Positions 1-9,091 of a DNA stretch of 64,000 nt are shown here, one piece after another. A program made the position numbers and the translations under genes. Source of the DNA: Oceanisphaera sp. IT1-181. GTDB taxonomy: Bacteria > Pseudomonadota > Gammaproteobacteria > Enterobacterales > Aeromonadaceae. A model generated the notes under the pieces. It was not told the DNA's origin. It saw nothing but the letters and a program-made list of their open reading frames with translations, and made no database searches. Where the stretch lies: the NCBI RefSeq assembly GCF_033807535.1, contig NZ_CP136856.1, forward strand, positions 1,855,001 to 1,919,000, in the 5' to 3' direction. How positions within the stretch are numbered: position 1 is the first letter of the stretch; each line of letters opens with the position of its first letter.

Positions 1-3000
1 TGCCGGATTCAGCTCGCCCCCTACCTTATCTTTAAGCACCTCAAACTCAGTAGGGCTCCAAGCCGGCGCTTGATAACGGCGCATCAACGCCTCAACACCC
101 GCACGAATACAGTCATCCACTAAATCTAATACTCGACCATAGGGATTAAAATACAGACCGAGCTTGGCTTTATTAGGCAGCTTTTCATGCAGGTATTTAA
201 TGGGTGACGGCAACTGTAGCAGCAATAAACGGCTCTGGCCCTGCCACATGGTTTGGGCTTGGCTTACTTCATCTTCACACAGAGTGAGTGCCACGCTGTC
301 GCCGTTATCCGCCAGTGCCGGATACGCTTTTACCGCAAAACCGGCCCGTTTAGCCTCATAGGTTTTCGGGATCGCCCGCTCTGGGAATTGACGCAGCTCT
401 GCTTGCTCAAAGCGGTCGTCATCCACCGCTTGGGTGAGCGCAGTTTGCACTTGGCCCTGTAAGGACAACTTAATGGCATCTAAGTCGCGCCCTGCCGCTA
501 ATACGTCACCTTTAGCATCCAAGATACAAAAACGCATCTGCAAATGAGTTGCCAACGCCGACCAATCCCATTGCTCGCGCGGCACCGTCACGCCTGTCAT
601 GCGCCGCAAATGCTTTTCTACTTGATCCAGTAGCTCGCCCTCTTGGGCTGGCATGGCCGCTAACAGCGCTTCTGCATAGTTGGGGGCTGGGACAAAGTGT
701 TTGCGCATCGGTTTGGGCAAAGACTTAATTAATCCTATGAGTAACTCACGGCGTAAGCCCGGCACTTGCCATGCAAAAGGCTCGCTGCTCACTTGGTTTA
801 ATAACGGTAAGGGGATCTGTACCGTGACCCCGTCTTCTTCAAGACCCGGTTCAAATTGATAATCCAGCGCCAGCGTCACCCCATTGTGACGCCACACATC
901 CGGATAATCACTGGCGGCTATCTGCTCGGCGCTGTCGTTGAGCAACATCTGTTCGGTAAAGTGCAGCAGTTCTGGCTGGGCTTTTTGCAGCGGCTGCCAC
1001 CACTTATCAAAGTGGCGAATGGAGACCACGTCAGCGGGCAATTTTTGGTCATAGAAATGAAACAGCGTTTCATCGTCAATTACCACATCACGACGACGAG
1101 ACTTGTGCTCTAGGGTTTCCACTTGATCGAGCAGCGATTGGTTATGATGGAAAAATTCATGACGGGTTTGCAGCTCGCCTTCCACCAAGGCATGGCGAAT
1201 AAACAGCTCTCGGCATAATGTCGGATCCACTTGGCTGTAATTGACGCGGCGGCGCACCACCACCGGCAAGCCAAACAGGCTCTGACTTAAAAACCCCATC
1301 ACAGCACCCTGCTTTTTCGACCAATAGGGTTCGCTGTAGCTGGATTTAAGCAAGTGTTCGGCTTGGCGCTCTAGCCACTCAGGTTCAATTTTTGCGGCAG
1401 TGCGGCCATACAAACGATGGGTTTCGGTGAGCTCGGCCACCATTAACCAGCGCGGCGGCTTTTTCGCTAGCTTGGAGTTTGGCGCCAAGATAAAGCGCGC
1501 ATTACGCGCCCCCAGCAACTCTCTTTTATCGCCGTCGCGCATGCCAATTTGACTGAGCATGCCGCTCAGCAGGGCTTGGTGCAGACTGTCGCCTTTAGCG
1601 GGCTCGCTATTAAGCGCAAAACCCAGCTCGCGCACCACTAATCGCAACTGACTGTAAATATCTTGCCACTCGCGCAGTCGCAGGTAGTTTAAAAACTCCT
1701 TCTGACAAAGCTTTCGAAACTGGTTATTGCTGAGCGCTTTTTGCTGCTCTTTTAAATACTGCCACAGATTAATGTAAGCCATAAAATCTGAGTCATCATC
1801 ACTAAAGCGATTGTGCTGCTCGGCGGCGGCTTGTTGTTTGTCTTGCGGGCGCTCACGCGGGTCTTGAATACTGAGTGCGGCCACAATCACCATCACCTCG
1901 GTCACGCATCCATAATCGCGGGCTGCCAACACCATGCGCGCCAATCTGGGATCAACGGGCAAACGGGCTAAGTCGCGGCCTAATGGGGTAAGCGTTAAGT
2001 CCGCCTTATCGGGCACCACCGCACCCAGCTCTTCTAAGAGTCGAATGCCGTCATTGATGTATTTGCGATCCGGCGCCTCCACAAAAGGGAAAGCCCCAAT
2101 GTCACCTAGGCCTAACGACAACATCTGCACGATCACCGAGGCTAAATTGGTGCGCAAGATTTCGGGATCAGTAAATTCAGGCCGATTATTAAAGTCGTCC
2201 TCGGCATATAACCGAATACAAATGCCCGCTTCCACACGGCCACAACGGCCCATGCGCTGATTAGCACTGGCTTGAGAGATAGACTCAATCGGCAAACGCT
2301 GCACTTTAGTGCGATAGGAGTAACGGCTAATGCGCGCCGTACCGGGATCAATTACATAGCGAATGCCTGGCACTGTGAGCGAGGTTTCGGCCACGTTAGT
2401 GGCCAGCACGATGCGCCGCCCAGTGTGCGACTCAAAAATTTTATTCTGCTCGGCGTTGGATAACCGAGAATACAAGGGCACCACTTCGGTGTGGCGCAGC
2501 TCCAATTTTTTGAGGGCGGCGGCGGTGTCGCGTATTTCTCGCTCGCCGTTCATAAAGATCAAAATATCGCCATTGCCCGCTTGGCTAAGCTCAGTCACCG
2601 CATCAAAAATGCCCTGTTGCTGATCTCGGTCCTGATCGCCTTCCAATAGTGGCCGATAACGCAGCTCCACCGGATAAGTGCGCCCCGAGACACTGATAAT
2701 GGGCGCATCATTAAAATGCTGAGAAAAGCGCTCCGGATCTATGGTGGCGGAGGTGATGATAACTTTCAGATCTGGGCGTTTAGGCAATAGTTGTTTGAGA
2801 TAGCCCATGATGAAGTCGATATTCAAACTGCGTTCGTGGGCTTCATCGATGATGATGCAGTCATATTGGCGCAATTGGCGGTCTTGCTGAATTTCTGCCA
2901 GCAACATGCCATCTGTCATCAACTTCACTTGGGTTTGGGCACTGATGCTGTCATTAAAACGGATTTTATAGCCTACCCGCTGGCCAATCTCTGTTTGCAG

Positions 3001-3435
3001 CTCTTGTGCGAGTCGCGCCGCCACACTGCGTGCCGCCAAGCGCCGCGGCTGGGTATGCCCAATTGTGCCGTCTATGCCTAAGCCCAGTTCCAAACACATC
3101 TTAGGGATCTGCGTGGTTTTACCCGAGCCAGTTTCACCGGCGATGATCACCACTTGATGTTCACTAATAGTGCGTTTGATCAGCTCGCGTTGTTCGCTCA
3201 CCGGCAATTGGGCCGGGTAATGAATGGCTTGACCTAACAATGCCTGCCGGCGGGCGCGCTCATTAACCGAAGTGGTGATGTCGGCCGCCACTTTGCCTAG
3301 CGCATCGGCAAACTTGGCCGCCGGCAATTTTGCCAGCCCGCGTAATCGCCGCCCCAGCCGCCCGCGCTCGGCACCTCGACATTCTGTTAATTTTGCTTGC
3401 CACTGCTCCACCGACTGCGTCAACGCACACCCCAT
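1..3435 (-). CDS. hrpA: ATP-dependent RNA helicase HrpA (3' end cut by window edge)
   Basis: DEAH-box RNA helicase of the HrpA family, a cytoplasmic protein linked in E. coli to mRNA processing and rescue of stalled ribosomes. The reading frame is open from the ATG at 3435 to base 1, giving 1145 codons; family members are about 1300 residues, so roughly the last 150 are missing. Visible motifs are Walker A GETGSGKT (residues 100-107), the DEAH box (IIIDEAHERS), SAT (IITSATID), and helicase motif VI as QRMGRCGR. The conserved HrpA C-terminal region follows, ending in GGELNPA at the edge. The start gives the usual short basic N-terminal extension before the helicase core. It is divergent from the small gene at 4002, and no operon partner is visible. 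Confidence 0.96.
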   Translation of the reverse strand, partial: MGCALTQSVEQWQAKLTECRGAERGRLGRRLRGLAKLPAAKFADALGKVAADITTSVNERARRQALLGQAIHYPAQLPVSEQRELIKRTISEHQVVIIAGETGSGKTTQIPKMCLELGLGIDGTIGHTQPRRLAARSVAARLAQELQTEIGQRVGYKIRFNDSISAQTQVKLMTDGMLLAEIQQDRQLRQYDCIIIDEAHERSLNIDFIMGYLKQLLPKRPDLKVIITSATIDPERFSQHFNDAPIISVSGRTYPVELRYRPLLEGDQDRDQQQGIFDAVTELSQAGNGDILIFMNGEREIRDTAAALKKLELRHTEVVPLYSRLSNAEQNKIFESHTGRRIVLATNVAETSLTVPGIRYVIDPGTARISRYSYRTKVQRLPIESISQASANQRMGRCGRVEAGICIRLYAEDDFNNRPEFTDPEILRTNLASVIVQMLSLGLGDIGAFPFVEAPDRKYINDGIRLLEELGAVVPDKADLTLTPLGRDLARLPVDPRLARMVLAARDYGCVTEVMVIVAALSIQDPRERPQDKQQAAAEQHNRFSDDDSDFMAYINLWQYLKEQQKALSNNQFRKLCQKEFLNYLRLREWQDIYSQLRLVVRELGFALNSEPAKGDSLHQALLSGMLSQIGMRDGDKRELLGARNARFILAPNSKLAKKPPRWLMVAELTETHRLYGRTAAKIEPEWLERQAEHLLKSSYSEPYWSKKQGAVMGFLSQSLFGLPVVVRRRVNYSQVDPTLCRELFIRHALVEGELQTRHEFFHHNQSLLDQVETLEHKSRRRDVVIDDETLFHFYDQKLPADVVSIRHFDKWWQPLQKAQPELLHFTEQMLLNDSAEQIAASDYPDVWRHNGVTLALDYQFEPGLEEDGVTVQIPLPLLNQVSSEPFAWQVPGLRRELLIGLIKSLPKPMRKHFVPAPNYAEALLAAMPAQEGELLDQVEKHLRRMTGVTVPREQWDWSALATHLQMRFCILDAKGDVLAAGRDLDAIKLSLQGQVQTALTQAVDDDRFEQAELRQFPERAIPKTYEAKRAGFAVKAYPALADNGDSVALTLCEDEVSQAQTMWQGQSRLLLLQLPSPIKYLHEKLPNKAKLGLYFNPYGRVLDLVDDCIRAGVEALMRRYQAPAWSPTEFEVLKDKVGGELNPA

Positions 3436-3938
3436 CTTCACTATTAAAACTGGCGCGCAGTGTAGCAGAAAAGCGCTATTTTGGGATCCCTATCACCTAA
3501 CCTCTGCCGCGTTGGATTACCTCAGGGCAGACTGCAAGCTAAGGCCGCTAGCGCCAAACCGCTTTATAAAACACGTTAAAGAGGAAGATTGAGCCAGCAG
3601 CAGCCTTGCCACACTTTGTCACACCTAATCACAGCCAGTGACAGTTGCTGCTCACTTTAACGACAGAAAACCTGACCCAACTAACAAGTGTTGGTTAAAT
3701 CGGCATTTAAAAGAGAGAACCGCACTAGACCCTCTAAAACTAATACTTTCAACACCAAGCAGTTTTTCCGCACACAAATCACACCTAAGCGCTTGATATT
3801 ATAGCCATATAAAAACAAAACCCTAAGATAACCTGAAGTTTAAGTCACAATAAACCGCGACTACCGAAAGCATTACTTACTAAAATAAGCCTTAGGCCAC
3901 AGAAAAGCAAAGTTATCGCCATAAATACAATTTACGGG
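3436..3938. other. Intergenic region between divergent hrpA and a small gene
   Basis: About 500 bases, AT-rich, with stop codons in all frames and no convincing coding signal. It must hold the hrpA promoter. A promoter for the rightward small gene begins at its right end. I see no further structure. Confidence 0.6.
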
Positions 3939-3967
3939 TTGAAAAGCAAACGAAACTGCCGTATATT
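3939..3967 (+). promoter_or_regulatory. Sigma-70 type promoter of the 27-residue gene
   Basis: TTGAAA at 3939-3944 and TATATT at 3962-3967 are separated by exactly 17 bases. Five of six bases match the consensus in each box (TTGACA, TATAAT). The predicted transcript start is near 3974, about 28 bases before the ATG at 4002, which leaves room for a ribosome binding site (GAGGAAGG, 3987-3994). Confidence 0.7.
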
Positions 3968-4001
3968 AGATTCACAGTCAATCAACGAGGAAGGTACAAA
4001 A

Positions 4002-4085
4002 ATGAAAGAGTTAGTTATCACCATCATTTTTACAGTCGGCGCTGCTTTAGTCGCTATTTCTGCTCCTTCCTTGGCACAGATGTAA
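4002..4085 (+). CDS. Small 27-residue hydrophobic/signal-peptide-like protein
   Basis: A 27-codon frame: a short charged head (MKE), a hydrophobic stretch of about 17 residues, and an end in SAPSLAQM. It looks like a single membrane helix, or a signal peptide with an SLA cleavage site and almost nothing behind it. Support for expression is good: a near-consensus promoter at 3939-3967, the purine-rich site GAGGAAGG 7 bases before the ATG, and an intrinsic terminator at 4203-4230. The predicted transcript is about 255 nt and its 3' part is AT-rich and non-coding. It could be a small membrane protein, a leader, or the coding part of a dual-function regulatory RNA. I do not recognise a family. 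Confidence 0.6.
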   Translation: MKELVITIIFTVGAALVAISAPSLAQM

Positions 4086-4202
4086 AATGAGCCCGGGAAG
4101 AAAGAAACTGTAACAAGGTACTAAAAAGCAATAACGTAAGAGCAAAAACAATAATAAAAAAATAACGATAAAAACTGTAAAGATAACACCCATCTTCACG
4201 AC

Positions 4203-4230
4203 AAAAAGGCACCCTAGGGTGCCTTTTTGT
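4203..4230. terminator. Bidirectional intrinsic terminator
   Basis: Perfect stem AAAAAGGCACC / GGTGCCTTTTT (4203-4213 and 4217-4227 within a palindromic core), with a T-run on the right and an A-run on the left. It can end both the small rightward transcript and leftward slyB. A second stem, GTAACTCCGC / GCGGAGTTAC (4234-4243, 4253-4262), lies between it and slyB. Confidence 0.85.
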
Positions 4231-4291
4231 TTTGTAACTCCGCTCAATATGGGCGGAGTTACCAGAGCACAGCCGTAAAGGCTGGCGTTTA

Positions 4292-4765
4292 TTAGTTAGG
4301 AGCGACGCTCAAATTGCTGCCTGAGCCAACCAGTCGTACCCGCTGGCCTGGTTGCCAAGTACGATCCGCCTTTTGTACCACTATCAGGTTTTCACCGCTG
4401 TCGGTGCGCACTTCCAACTCTACCGCCTTAACTTGGCTCAACTTGTCTTCGGCACGCGAGCCCACCATGGTGCCAGCAAGAGCACCCACGGCGGTGGCTA
4501 AGACTTGGCCGGTGCCACCACCTACTTGATGACCCAAAATACCACCTATGGCACCGCCACCCAAGGTACCTATCACGTTAGGATTTTCATCACCAGCTTG
4601 AATTAATACTGGGCGTACCGAGGTGACAGTGGCGTAAGTGACGGTTTGCGCTTGTTTGGCGGCACGGCTGCCATACACGTCACCCGAGTACACATCTGGG
4701 TTAGCACAACCGGCGAGCCCCAAGGCTGCAACTAAGGCTATCGCTGAGTAAGTATTACGTTTCAT
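4292..4765 (-). CDS. slyB: Outer membrane lipoprotein SlyB (glycine-zipper)
   Basis: 157-residue SlyB/Pcp lipoprotein. The N-terminus is a lipoprotein signal with lipobox LAGC (Cys18). Next come the family block SGDVYGSRAAKQAQ and two glycine-zipper hairpins (GGGAIGGILGHQVGGGTG) that insert into the outer membrane. The C-terminal domain ends in the characteristic QRVRL segment. Length matches E. coli SlyB (155). The frame extends upstream, but the start at 4765 is chosen because GGAGGG precedes it and it leaves a proper signal peptide. In enterobacteria slyB is a PhoP target supporting envelope integrity under divalent-cation stress; no PhoP box was identified here. Confidence 0.93.
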   Translation of the reverse strand: MKRNTYSAIALVAALGLAGCANPDVYSGDVYGSRAAKQAQTVTYATVTSVRPVLIQAGDENPNVIGTLGGGAIGGILGHQVGGGTGQVLATAVGALAGTMVGSRAEDKLSQVKAVELEVRTDSGENLIVVQKADRTWQPGQRVRLVGSGSNLSVAPN

Positions 4766-4830
4766 ACTAGACCCTCCAAAGAGGTGAAGTGAGTGAGCAA
4801 TAAGTAAGCCATTATATCTCACATATAGAC

Positions 4831-4875
4831 CACAAACAAAAATGAACACAGTGAGCTTAGCTCACTGTGTTCATT
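4831..4875 (-). terminator. Intrinsic terminator of the MFS gene
   Basis: A perfect 17-base inverted repeat (AATGAACACAGTGAGCT, 4841-4857, and its complement 4859-4875, one base between). In the leftward direction it is followed by ATTTTTGTTTG. It lies 35 bases after the stop of the MFS gene and upstream of slyB, so it should separate the two transcripts. Confidence 0.8.
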
Positions 4876-4910
4876 GACCGTCATGTCTGTTATGACCGCT
4901 GAGGATTAGC

Positions 4911-6047
4911 TTAAATAGTGGTGCCCACTGGTTTGTCGGCCAACAGGCGCATCATAAGCAACCAGAGTGCCCAGCCGCTTACCAGCAAAATTACAAATAA
5001 GAATAAGCCCGACTGAAACTTTTCTAACATCATGCCCGCAATCATGGGGCCGGTTAGCGAGCCGATGCTGTAAGTAAACATCAGCTTTTGCGCCATTTTT
5101 ACCAGCGCACGTCCCTGCATCTTGCCGCAAGCATAGGACATAGTGGTCGGGTACAGCGTAAAGCCGCCAGCGCCCAATAAAGCAAAGGCCAGCAAGAGCG
5201 CGCCTTTACCATCAAACTCCCACAAAACCACGCAGCCCACCGCTATCATGGCAGTTTGTACCGCCATCATGGTGCGTTTGCCTAATTGGTCGGCCAAACG
5301 GCCATTGGGTAATTGAAACGCCATGCCGCACAAAATAAGCCACGCCATATACAGGCCAACTTCGTCACCTAATGCTAATTGCTCTAACTGAATGGGCATT
5401 AATGAAGAGAGCGTGCCGAGCAGCATGCCCGCCACTAAACACCCCACCAAGCCTAAGGCGCGTTCAGCCCTGGGGGGCTTGCTGGCGGCGGGTTCGCCTG
5501 CGGTCTGGACTTCAAGGTCGGGTTGTTTTGCCCAGCGCAATGGCACTATGGAAAGCAAACATAAGCCGGTCGCGATAAAGAAACCCGTGGAGCCAGAAGA
5601 GGGGATCCAGTCAATAAACAGCTGGCTAATGCCATAGCTAAAGTAATAAATCAGCATATAGCGGGCCATCGCAGCAGAGCGTTTATGCAGTGGCGATACG
5701 CCCAGCACCCAGCTTTCTACCGCCACAAAACCGATGGCCGCCGCCATGCCTGCTAACACACGCAACATTAACCATAACGGCAGTAAGGCAGTCCAGGTTA
5801 AGGCCAGCGCCGCCAGTGCTAACACCAAGCAGCACACCACCAGTGCGCGTACATGACCGAGGCGTTGAATAAAATGATCGGCAAAAAAACTGGCACCCAG
5901 CATACCTAAATAAAAGGCCGAGCCGACTAAACCAATTTGCGCCGCGGGCGCGCCTTGCGCACTCAAATACACCGCCACTAAGGTCAACAAAAATGCGTTG
6001 CCTAAGGTGAGCAAGATCAGATGTAAATAAAGGGGTATTAATCGCAT
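4911..6047 (-). CDS. MFS transporter, YcaD-like
   Basis: 378-residue major facilitator with about 12 predicted membrane helices, resembling E. coli YcaD (382 residues) in length and block pattern: FYLGMLGASFFADHFIQRLGHVRAL after helix 2, the VAVESW motif in helix 4, and a GRLADQLGKR loop between helices 8 and 9. Substrate is unknown in the family. The start at 6047 has GGAGG six bases upstream. It stands alone between the unknown membrane gene at 6165 and its own terminator at 4841. The central loop after helix 6 is short and charged, as usual for MFS. Confidence 0.8.
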   Translation of the reverse strand: MRLIPLYLHLILLTLGNAFLLTLVAVYLSAQGAPAAQIGLVGSAFYLGMLGASFFADHFIQRLGHVRALVVCCLVLALAALALTWTALLPLWLMLRVLAGMAAAIGFVAVESWVLGVSPLHKRSAAMARYMLIYYFSYGISQLFIDWIPSSGSTGFFIATGLCLLSIVPLRWAKQPDLEVQTAGEPAASKPPRAERALGLVGCLVAGMLLGTLSSLMPIQLEQLALGDEVGLYMAWLILCGMAFQLPNGRLADQLGKRTMMAVQTAMIAVGCVVLWEFDGKGALLLAFALLGAGGFTLYPTTMSYACGKMQGRALVKMAQKLMFTYSIGSLTGPMIAGMMLEKFQSGLFLFVILLVSGWALWLLMMRLLADKPVGTTI

Positions 6048-6164
6048 GACGCCTCCGGATTTGAGGCGCGCATGTTAAGAGTCTTACCAACCAAGTACAA
6101 CGAGAGAAATTAGCTCAGATGACAAATTTTTTTGCTGTTTAAAAAATGTTACTTATCGTGAGCG

Positions 6165-6878
6165 TTACAACTGGCCAATAATGCCCTGCCCCAGCGTTAA
6201 GGCGCTCACGATTAACAAGCTTGCAACGGCCAATACCGGCGCCGAAGTAGCTTCTTTTCTAAATACTGGCCACAGCCACACTAAGGCGCTCAATAACACC
6301 ACTCCACACAATTGGCCAAAGGGCAGAATTAATGCGTCTAACGTAACTGGGTCACTCTCGCCTGCGGTTTGCACTAACAACACTAAAATCATGCCTAAGG
6401 CACAGCTGACTCCCACCACGGGCAAGATCAGATTAAAGGCCTGCAATCGATGTTTAGCACGCACCATGATCAGATGCGCAAACACACAGCCGCCGGCACC
6501 CAACATAAAAATAGCGGCAGCCCCAACGCTAAACAGCAGCCACACGCCTAAGCCCCCAGCCAACACTAATGCCGGTAATTGCCACTGCAGGCTTAAACTG
6601 CGTTTGCCCGCCAGACGCGCCTGATACACCAATACGCCTATGCCTAAGGCCAGCGTGAGTCCGCCCCACCACAGCACAAATATCGGCACCCGCGCTTCTA
6701 CCGCCAACATTAAGCTTAAGCCCAGCACGGCCCACACCGACATTAAACCATCGCTGATGCGTCGGCGTTGGCCCGGACACAAGTCGCCTTTTAATAATAC
6801 CAAGAGTAAAACGGCCAAAGCGCCGATTGCAGTGAGTGCCAAAGGCGCAAACAAGCGCGCGGCCAAATGATCTGTCAT
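6165..6878 (-). CDS. Uncharacterised polytopic membrane protein
   Basis: 237 residues, almost entirely hydrophobic, with about eight predicted transmembrane helices and short basic loops (CPGQRRR near residue 36, ARLAGKR near residue 90). I recognise no catalytic or cofactor motif. The layout loosely recalls integral anchor subunits such as DmsC, but no DmsA/B partners are nearby, so I do not assign that. The start has GGAG upstream. It begins 24 bases after the stop of ybjD and runs the same way, so the two are probably cotranscribed. Confidence 0.65.
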   Translation of the reverse strand: MTDHLAARLFAPLALTAIGALAVLLLVLLKGDLCPGQRRRISDGLMSVWAVLGLSLMLAVEARVPIFVLWWGGLTLALGIGVLVYQARLAGKRSLSLQWQLPALVLAGGLGVWLLFSVGAAAIFMLGAGGCVFAHLIMVRAKHRLQAFNLILPVVGVSCALGMILVLLVQTAGESDPVTLDALILPFGQLCGVVLLSALVWLWPVFRKEATSAPVLAVASLLIVSALTLGQGIIGQL

Positions 6879-6902
6879 GTGTTCTCCAAGAATAGATTTT
6901 TA

Positions 6903-8531
6903 TTAACGATGGCGGCGGGCGTTGGCAATCATGCGGGCAAACATACGCCTAATTTCAACCGGCACCTTATGCGCACCTTGCAACTCTATGGCTTCTACCA
7001 CAGATAACGCCATGCCAGGCTTGGTGCGCCGACTCAGGGCACGCTCGATAATACGACTGACGGGAGTGTGTTTATCGTAAATTTGCGCTTCTTGGCGAAA
7101 AATAGGTTCCAAGCCGTTTTTAAATAAGTAATGCTCAATGTCGATACTGGGCAACACGGTTAAGCGGTCTTCTTCACGATCACCGCGTAACTGACTGCGC
7201 ACCCCTTGGGCATATTTTTGTCCTGCTTCGTCGCCATCGGTTAACAAGTGCCAGCCAATACCAAAATCTCGCGCTACTTTAATCAGCGGGCTGTGGCCAC
7301 ATTGGGCAAATTCAATAATACGAATGCCTTCTGCCGGCAACACATAGCCACAAATTCGTGCCAACTCATTGAGTAGCCAAATTTCAGTTTCTCCTTCCAC
7401 CAATAACCAATAGCGGGCAAAGAGTGACATAGGTCGGTTAATGCGCACATGAAAAGCAATACGGCGCATATCTTCGCCATTGTACTTTTCATTGCCAATT
7501 TGAAAACTCTTAGTTTCGTCTTTGTAGCGCACCAAGCGGCGTAAATGATGCAGCGGAAACGCCGATAATAAATCACCCGAGTTGGTGGTCACCAATTTTT
7601 GGCCGGGAAAACGATCCAAGATACCCCAAGTAGCAGCCAGTACCGTGGGGTGCAGCCGGCTTTCTGGGTCTTCGATTAACAACAAGGGCCGCGCGCCCTC
7701 TTCAATGGGCCGACCACCGCGCGCTTGTAATATGGTATGGGCCACCGCCGTCAACGCCAGTGATAACTCGCTGTCTTCACCTTTCGACTGCCAGCTGTTG
7801 AACTTTCCTAACTGACTGAGCGTGACCGGGTGAATGGCAATATCTCGGGCACGACGCGGCGCTCGGCTGGTGGCCCCTTGGGCCGTAAAATAATGCTCTA
7901 ATAATTGACGAACCGCATCTAAGCCGGCCTTAATGTCGGCTTGGGTAAACTCATCCTCATCTTCAACCGCTAATTGCGCACTGAGCTGAGTTAATAATTG
8001 ATCGTAATCACCATTTAAGTTCACTATCGGCAAGTCTTGCGGCGTACCCCTCGAGTCTCTCAAGCGAAACACCGGATTCATTTCAATCAATTGGTGCACT
8101 ATTTGCTCCGTATCTTCACAGAGCAGCTCGCCGCCGACGCCATTCATAAAGCCGTGTTCACTCACCACCCCAGCTTCGGTGCGCCGCGCACCAGCCCGAT
8201 AATGAATACGATGAAAACCGTCTTTGTGTTTAACCCACGCCGGTGCCAATCTGGCCAAACGTAATGAGTGCTCACTGATACCGGGCCTATGCTCGCGATA
8301 CGTCAGCGTGATGGAGAGCTCAGTGACCGGCTCATCAGACACGGAGCGATAAAAATCATCCTCCACAAACTGATAACAGCAGCCGCCTTGGCCCATTAGT
8401 CGCCATAAGGCGCGAAATAAACTGGTTTTTCCCCAGGCATTTTCGCCCATCAGTGCCGTGCTTTGATTAAGGGTGAGCGACAACTGATTGAGACCCATGA
8501 AATTGCGGATCTGGATATGCTCAAGAAACAT
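6903..8531 (-). CDS. ybjD: OLD-family ATP-dependent nuclease YbjD (DUF2813)
   Basis: 542 residues. An N-terminal ABC/SMC-type ATPase begins MFLEHIQIRNFMGL with Walker A GENAWGKTS (about residues 29-37). The Walker B/signature region is near LLLIEDPESRLHP, and a C-terminal TOPRIM domain (LLVEGETE, LTDGDEAG) supplies metal-binding acidic residues. This order is that of overcoming-lysogenization-defect (OLD) nucleases, and the length agrees with E. coli YbjD (552). OLD proteins cut DNA, and some act in phage defence; YbjD itself is a conserved chromosomal gene of unclear role. No partner such as a UvrD-like helicase (Gabija) lies next to it, so a defence role is not supported. The ribosome binding site is weak. 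Confidence 0.9.
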   Translation of the reverse strand: MFLEHIQIRNFMGLNQLSLTLNQSTALMGENAWGKTSLFRALWRLMGQGGCCYQFVEDDFYRSVSDEPVTELSITLTYREHRPGISEHSLRLARLAPAWVKHKDGFHRIHYRAGARRTEAGVVSEHGFMNGVGGELLCEDTEQIVHQLIEMNPVFRLRDSRGTPQDLPIVNLNGDYDQLLTQLSAQLAVEDEDEFTQADIKAGLDAVRQLLEHYFTAQGATSRAPRRARDIAIHPVTLSQLGKFNSWQSKGEDSELSLALTAVAHTILQARGGRPIEEGARPLLLIEDPESRLHPTVLAATWGILDRFPGQKLVTTNSGDLLSAFPLHHLRRLVRYKDETKSFQIGNEKYNGEDMRRIAFHVRINRPMSLFARYWLLVEGETEIWLLNELARICGYVLPAEGIRIIEFAQCGHSPLIKVARDFGIGWHLLTDGDEAGQKYAQGVRSQLRGDREEDRLTVLPSIDIEHYLFKNGLEPIFRQEAQIYDKHTPVSRIIERALSRRTKPGMALSVVEAIELQGAHKVPVEIRRMFARMIANARRHR

Positions 8532-8661
8532 AATCGGCCCTTGATGAATGGCTCATGGCGAGCTCGCCCAACGCCACTGAGGGCGCCTCCTAACACCAAA
8601 CCCAATGAAAAGGTCGAGCAATGAATGATGATAAAATACGTTTAGTCGTGATAGCGCACGT

Positions 8662-8943
8662 TTAGTTGCGATAAAGTACTTTGATCAAATGATAGCCAAA
8701 GCGGCTCTTTATGGGGCCTTGAATGGCCAATTCGGGACCACTGAACACGGCTTTGTCGACCGATCCCACTAAATCGCCCTTCTTAACCTCGCCTAAATCG
8801 CCGCCCCGTTTACCGGAAGGACAGGTGGAATGCTTTTTGGCCAACTGATGAAAATCGGCTCCTTTACTTAATTTCAGTTTAAGCGCCTCACATTCGGCTT
8901 GAGTATCCACCAAAATATGCACCGCACAGGCACGCTTAGCCAT
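8662..8943 (-). CDS. ppiC: Peptidyl-prolyl cis-trans isomerase PpiC (parvulin)
   Basis: 93 residues, the exact size of E. coli PpiC, and a single cytoplasmic parvulin domain without a signal. Family landmarks are AVHILV at the start, the KKHSTCPSGKRGGDLG block in the middle, and FGYHLIKVLYRN at the end. The histidines and the cysteine of the parvulin active site are in place. It catalyses proline isomerisation in protein folding. It is a lone leftward gene between ybjD and the ectoine operon terminator. Confidence 0.95.
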   Translation of the reverse strand: MAKRACAVHILVDTQAECEALKLKLSKGADFHQLAKKHSTCPSGKRGGDLGEVKKGDLVGSVDKAVFSGPELAIQGPIKSRFGYHLIKVLYRN

Positions 8944-9035
8944 AATTAATCCCAGTCATAAAAATATCGCTGCAGTGTGCCAAAAATCACATAAACAGGG
9001 AAGCGTGGCCGTAAGTTGGGCGCGATACGCTTAAA

Positions 9036-9063
9036 CAAAAATCCCCCGATAGTCGGGGGATTT
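9036..9063 (-). terminator. Intrinsic terminator of the ectoine operon
   Basis: ATCCCCCGA (9041-9049) and TCGGGGGAT (9053-9061) form a 9-bp GC-rich stem. In the leftward direction it is followed by TTTTTGTTT. It sits about 30 bases after the ask stop. Confidence 0.9.
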
Positions 9064-9091
9064 TAGACTTTACTCGATGCTAGTTGCGCAA

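Noticed and set aside
4292..4849. Longer start for slyB
   Set aside because: The extension of 28 residues would hide the lipoprotein signal peptide; GGAGGG marks the start at 4765.
6903..8531. YbjD as part of a phage defence system
   Set aside because: No helicase or other defence partner is adjacent, and YbjD is a common chromosomal OLD protein.
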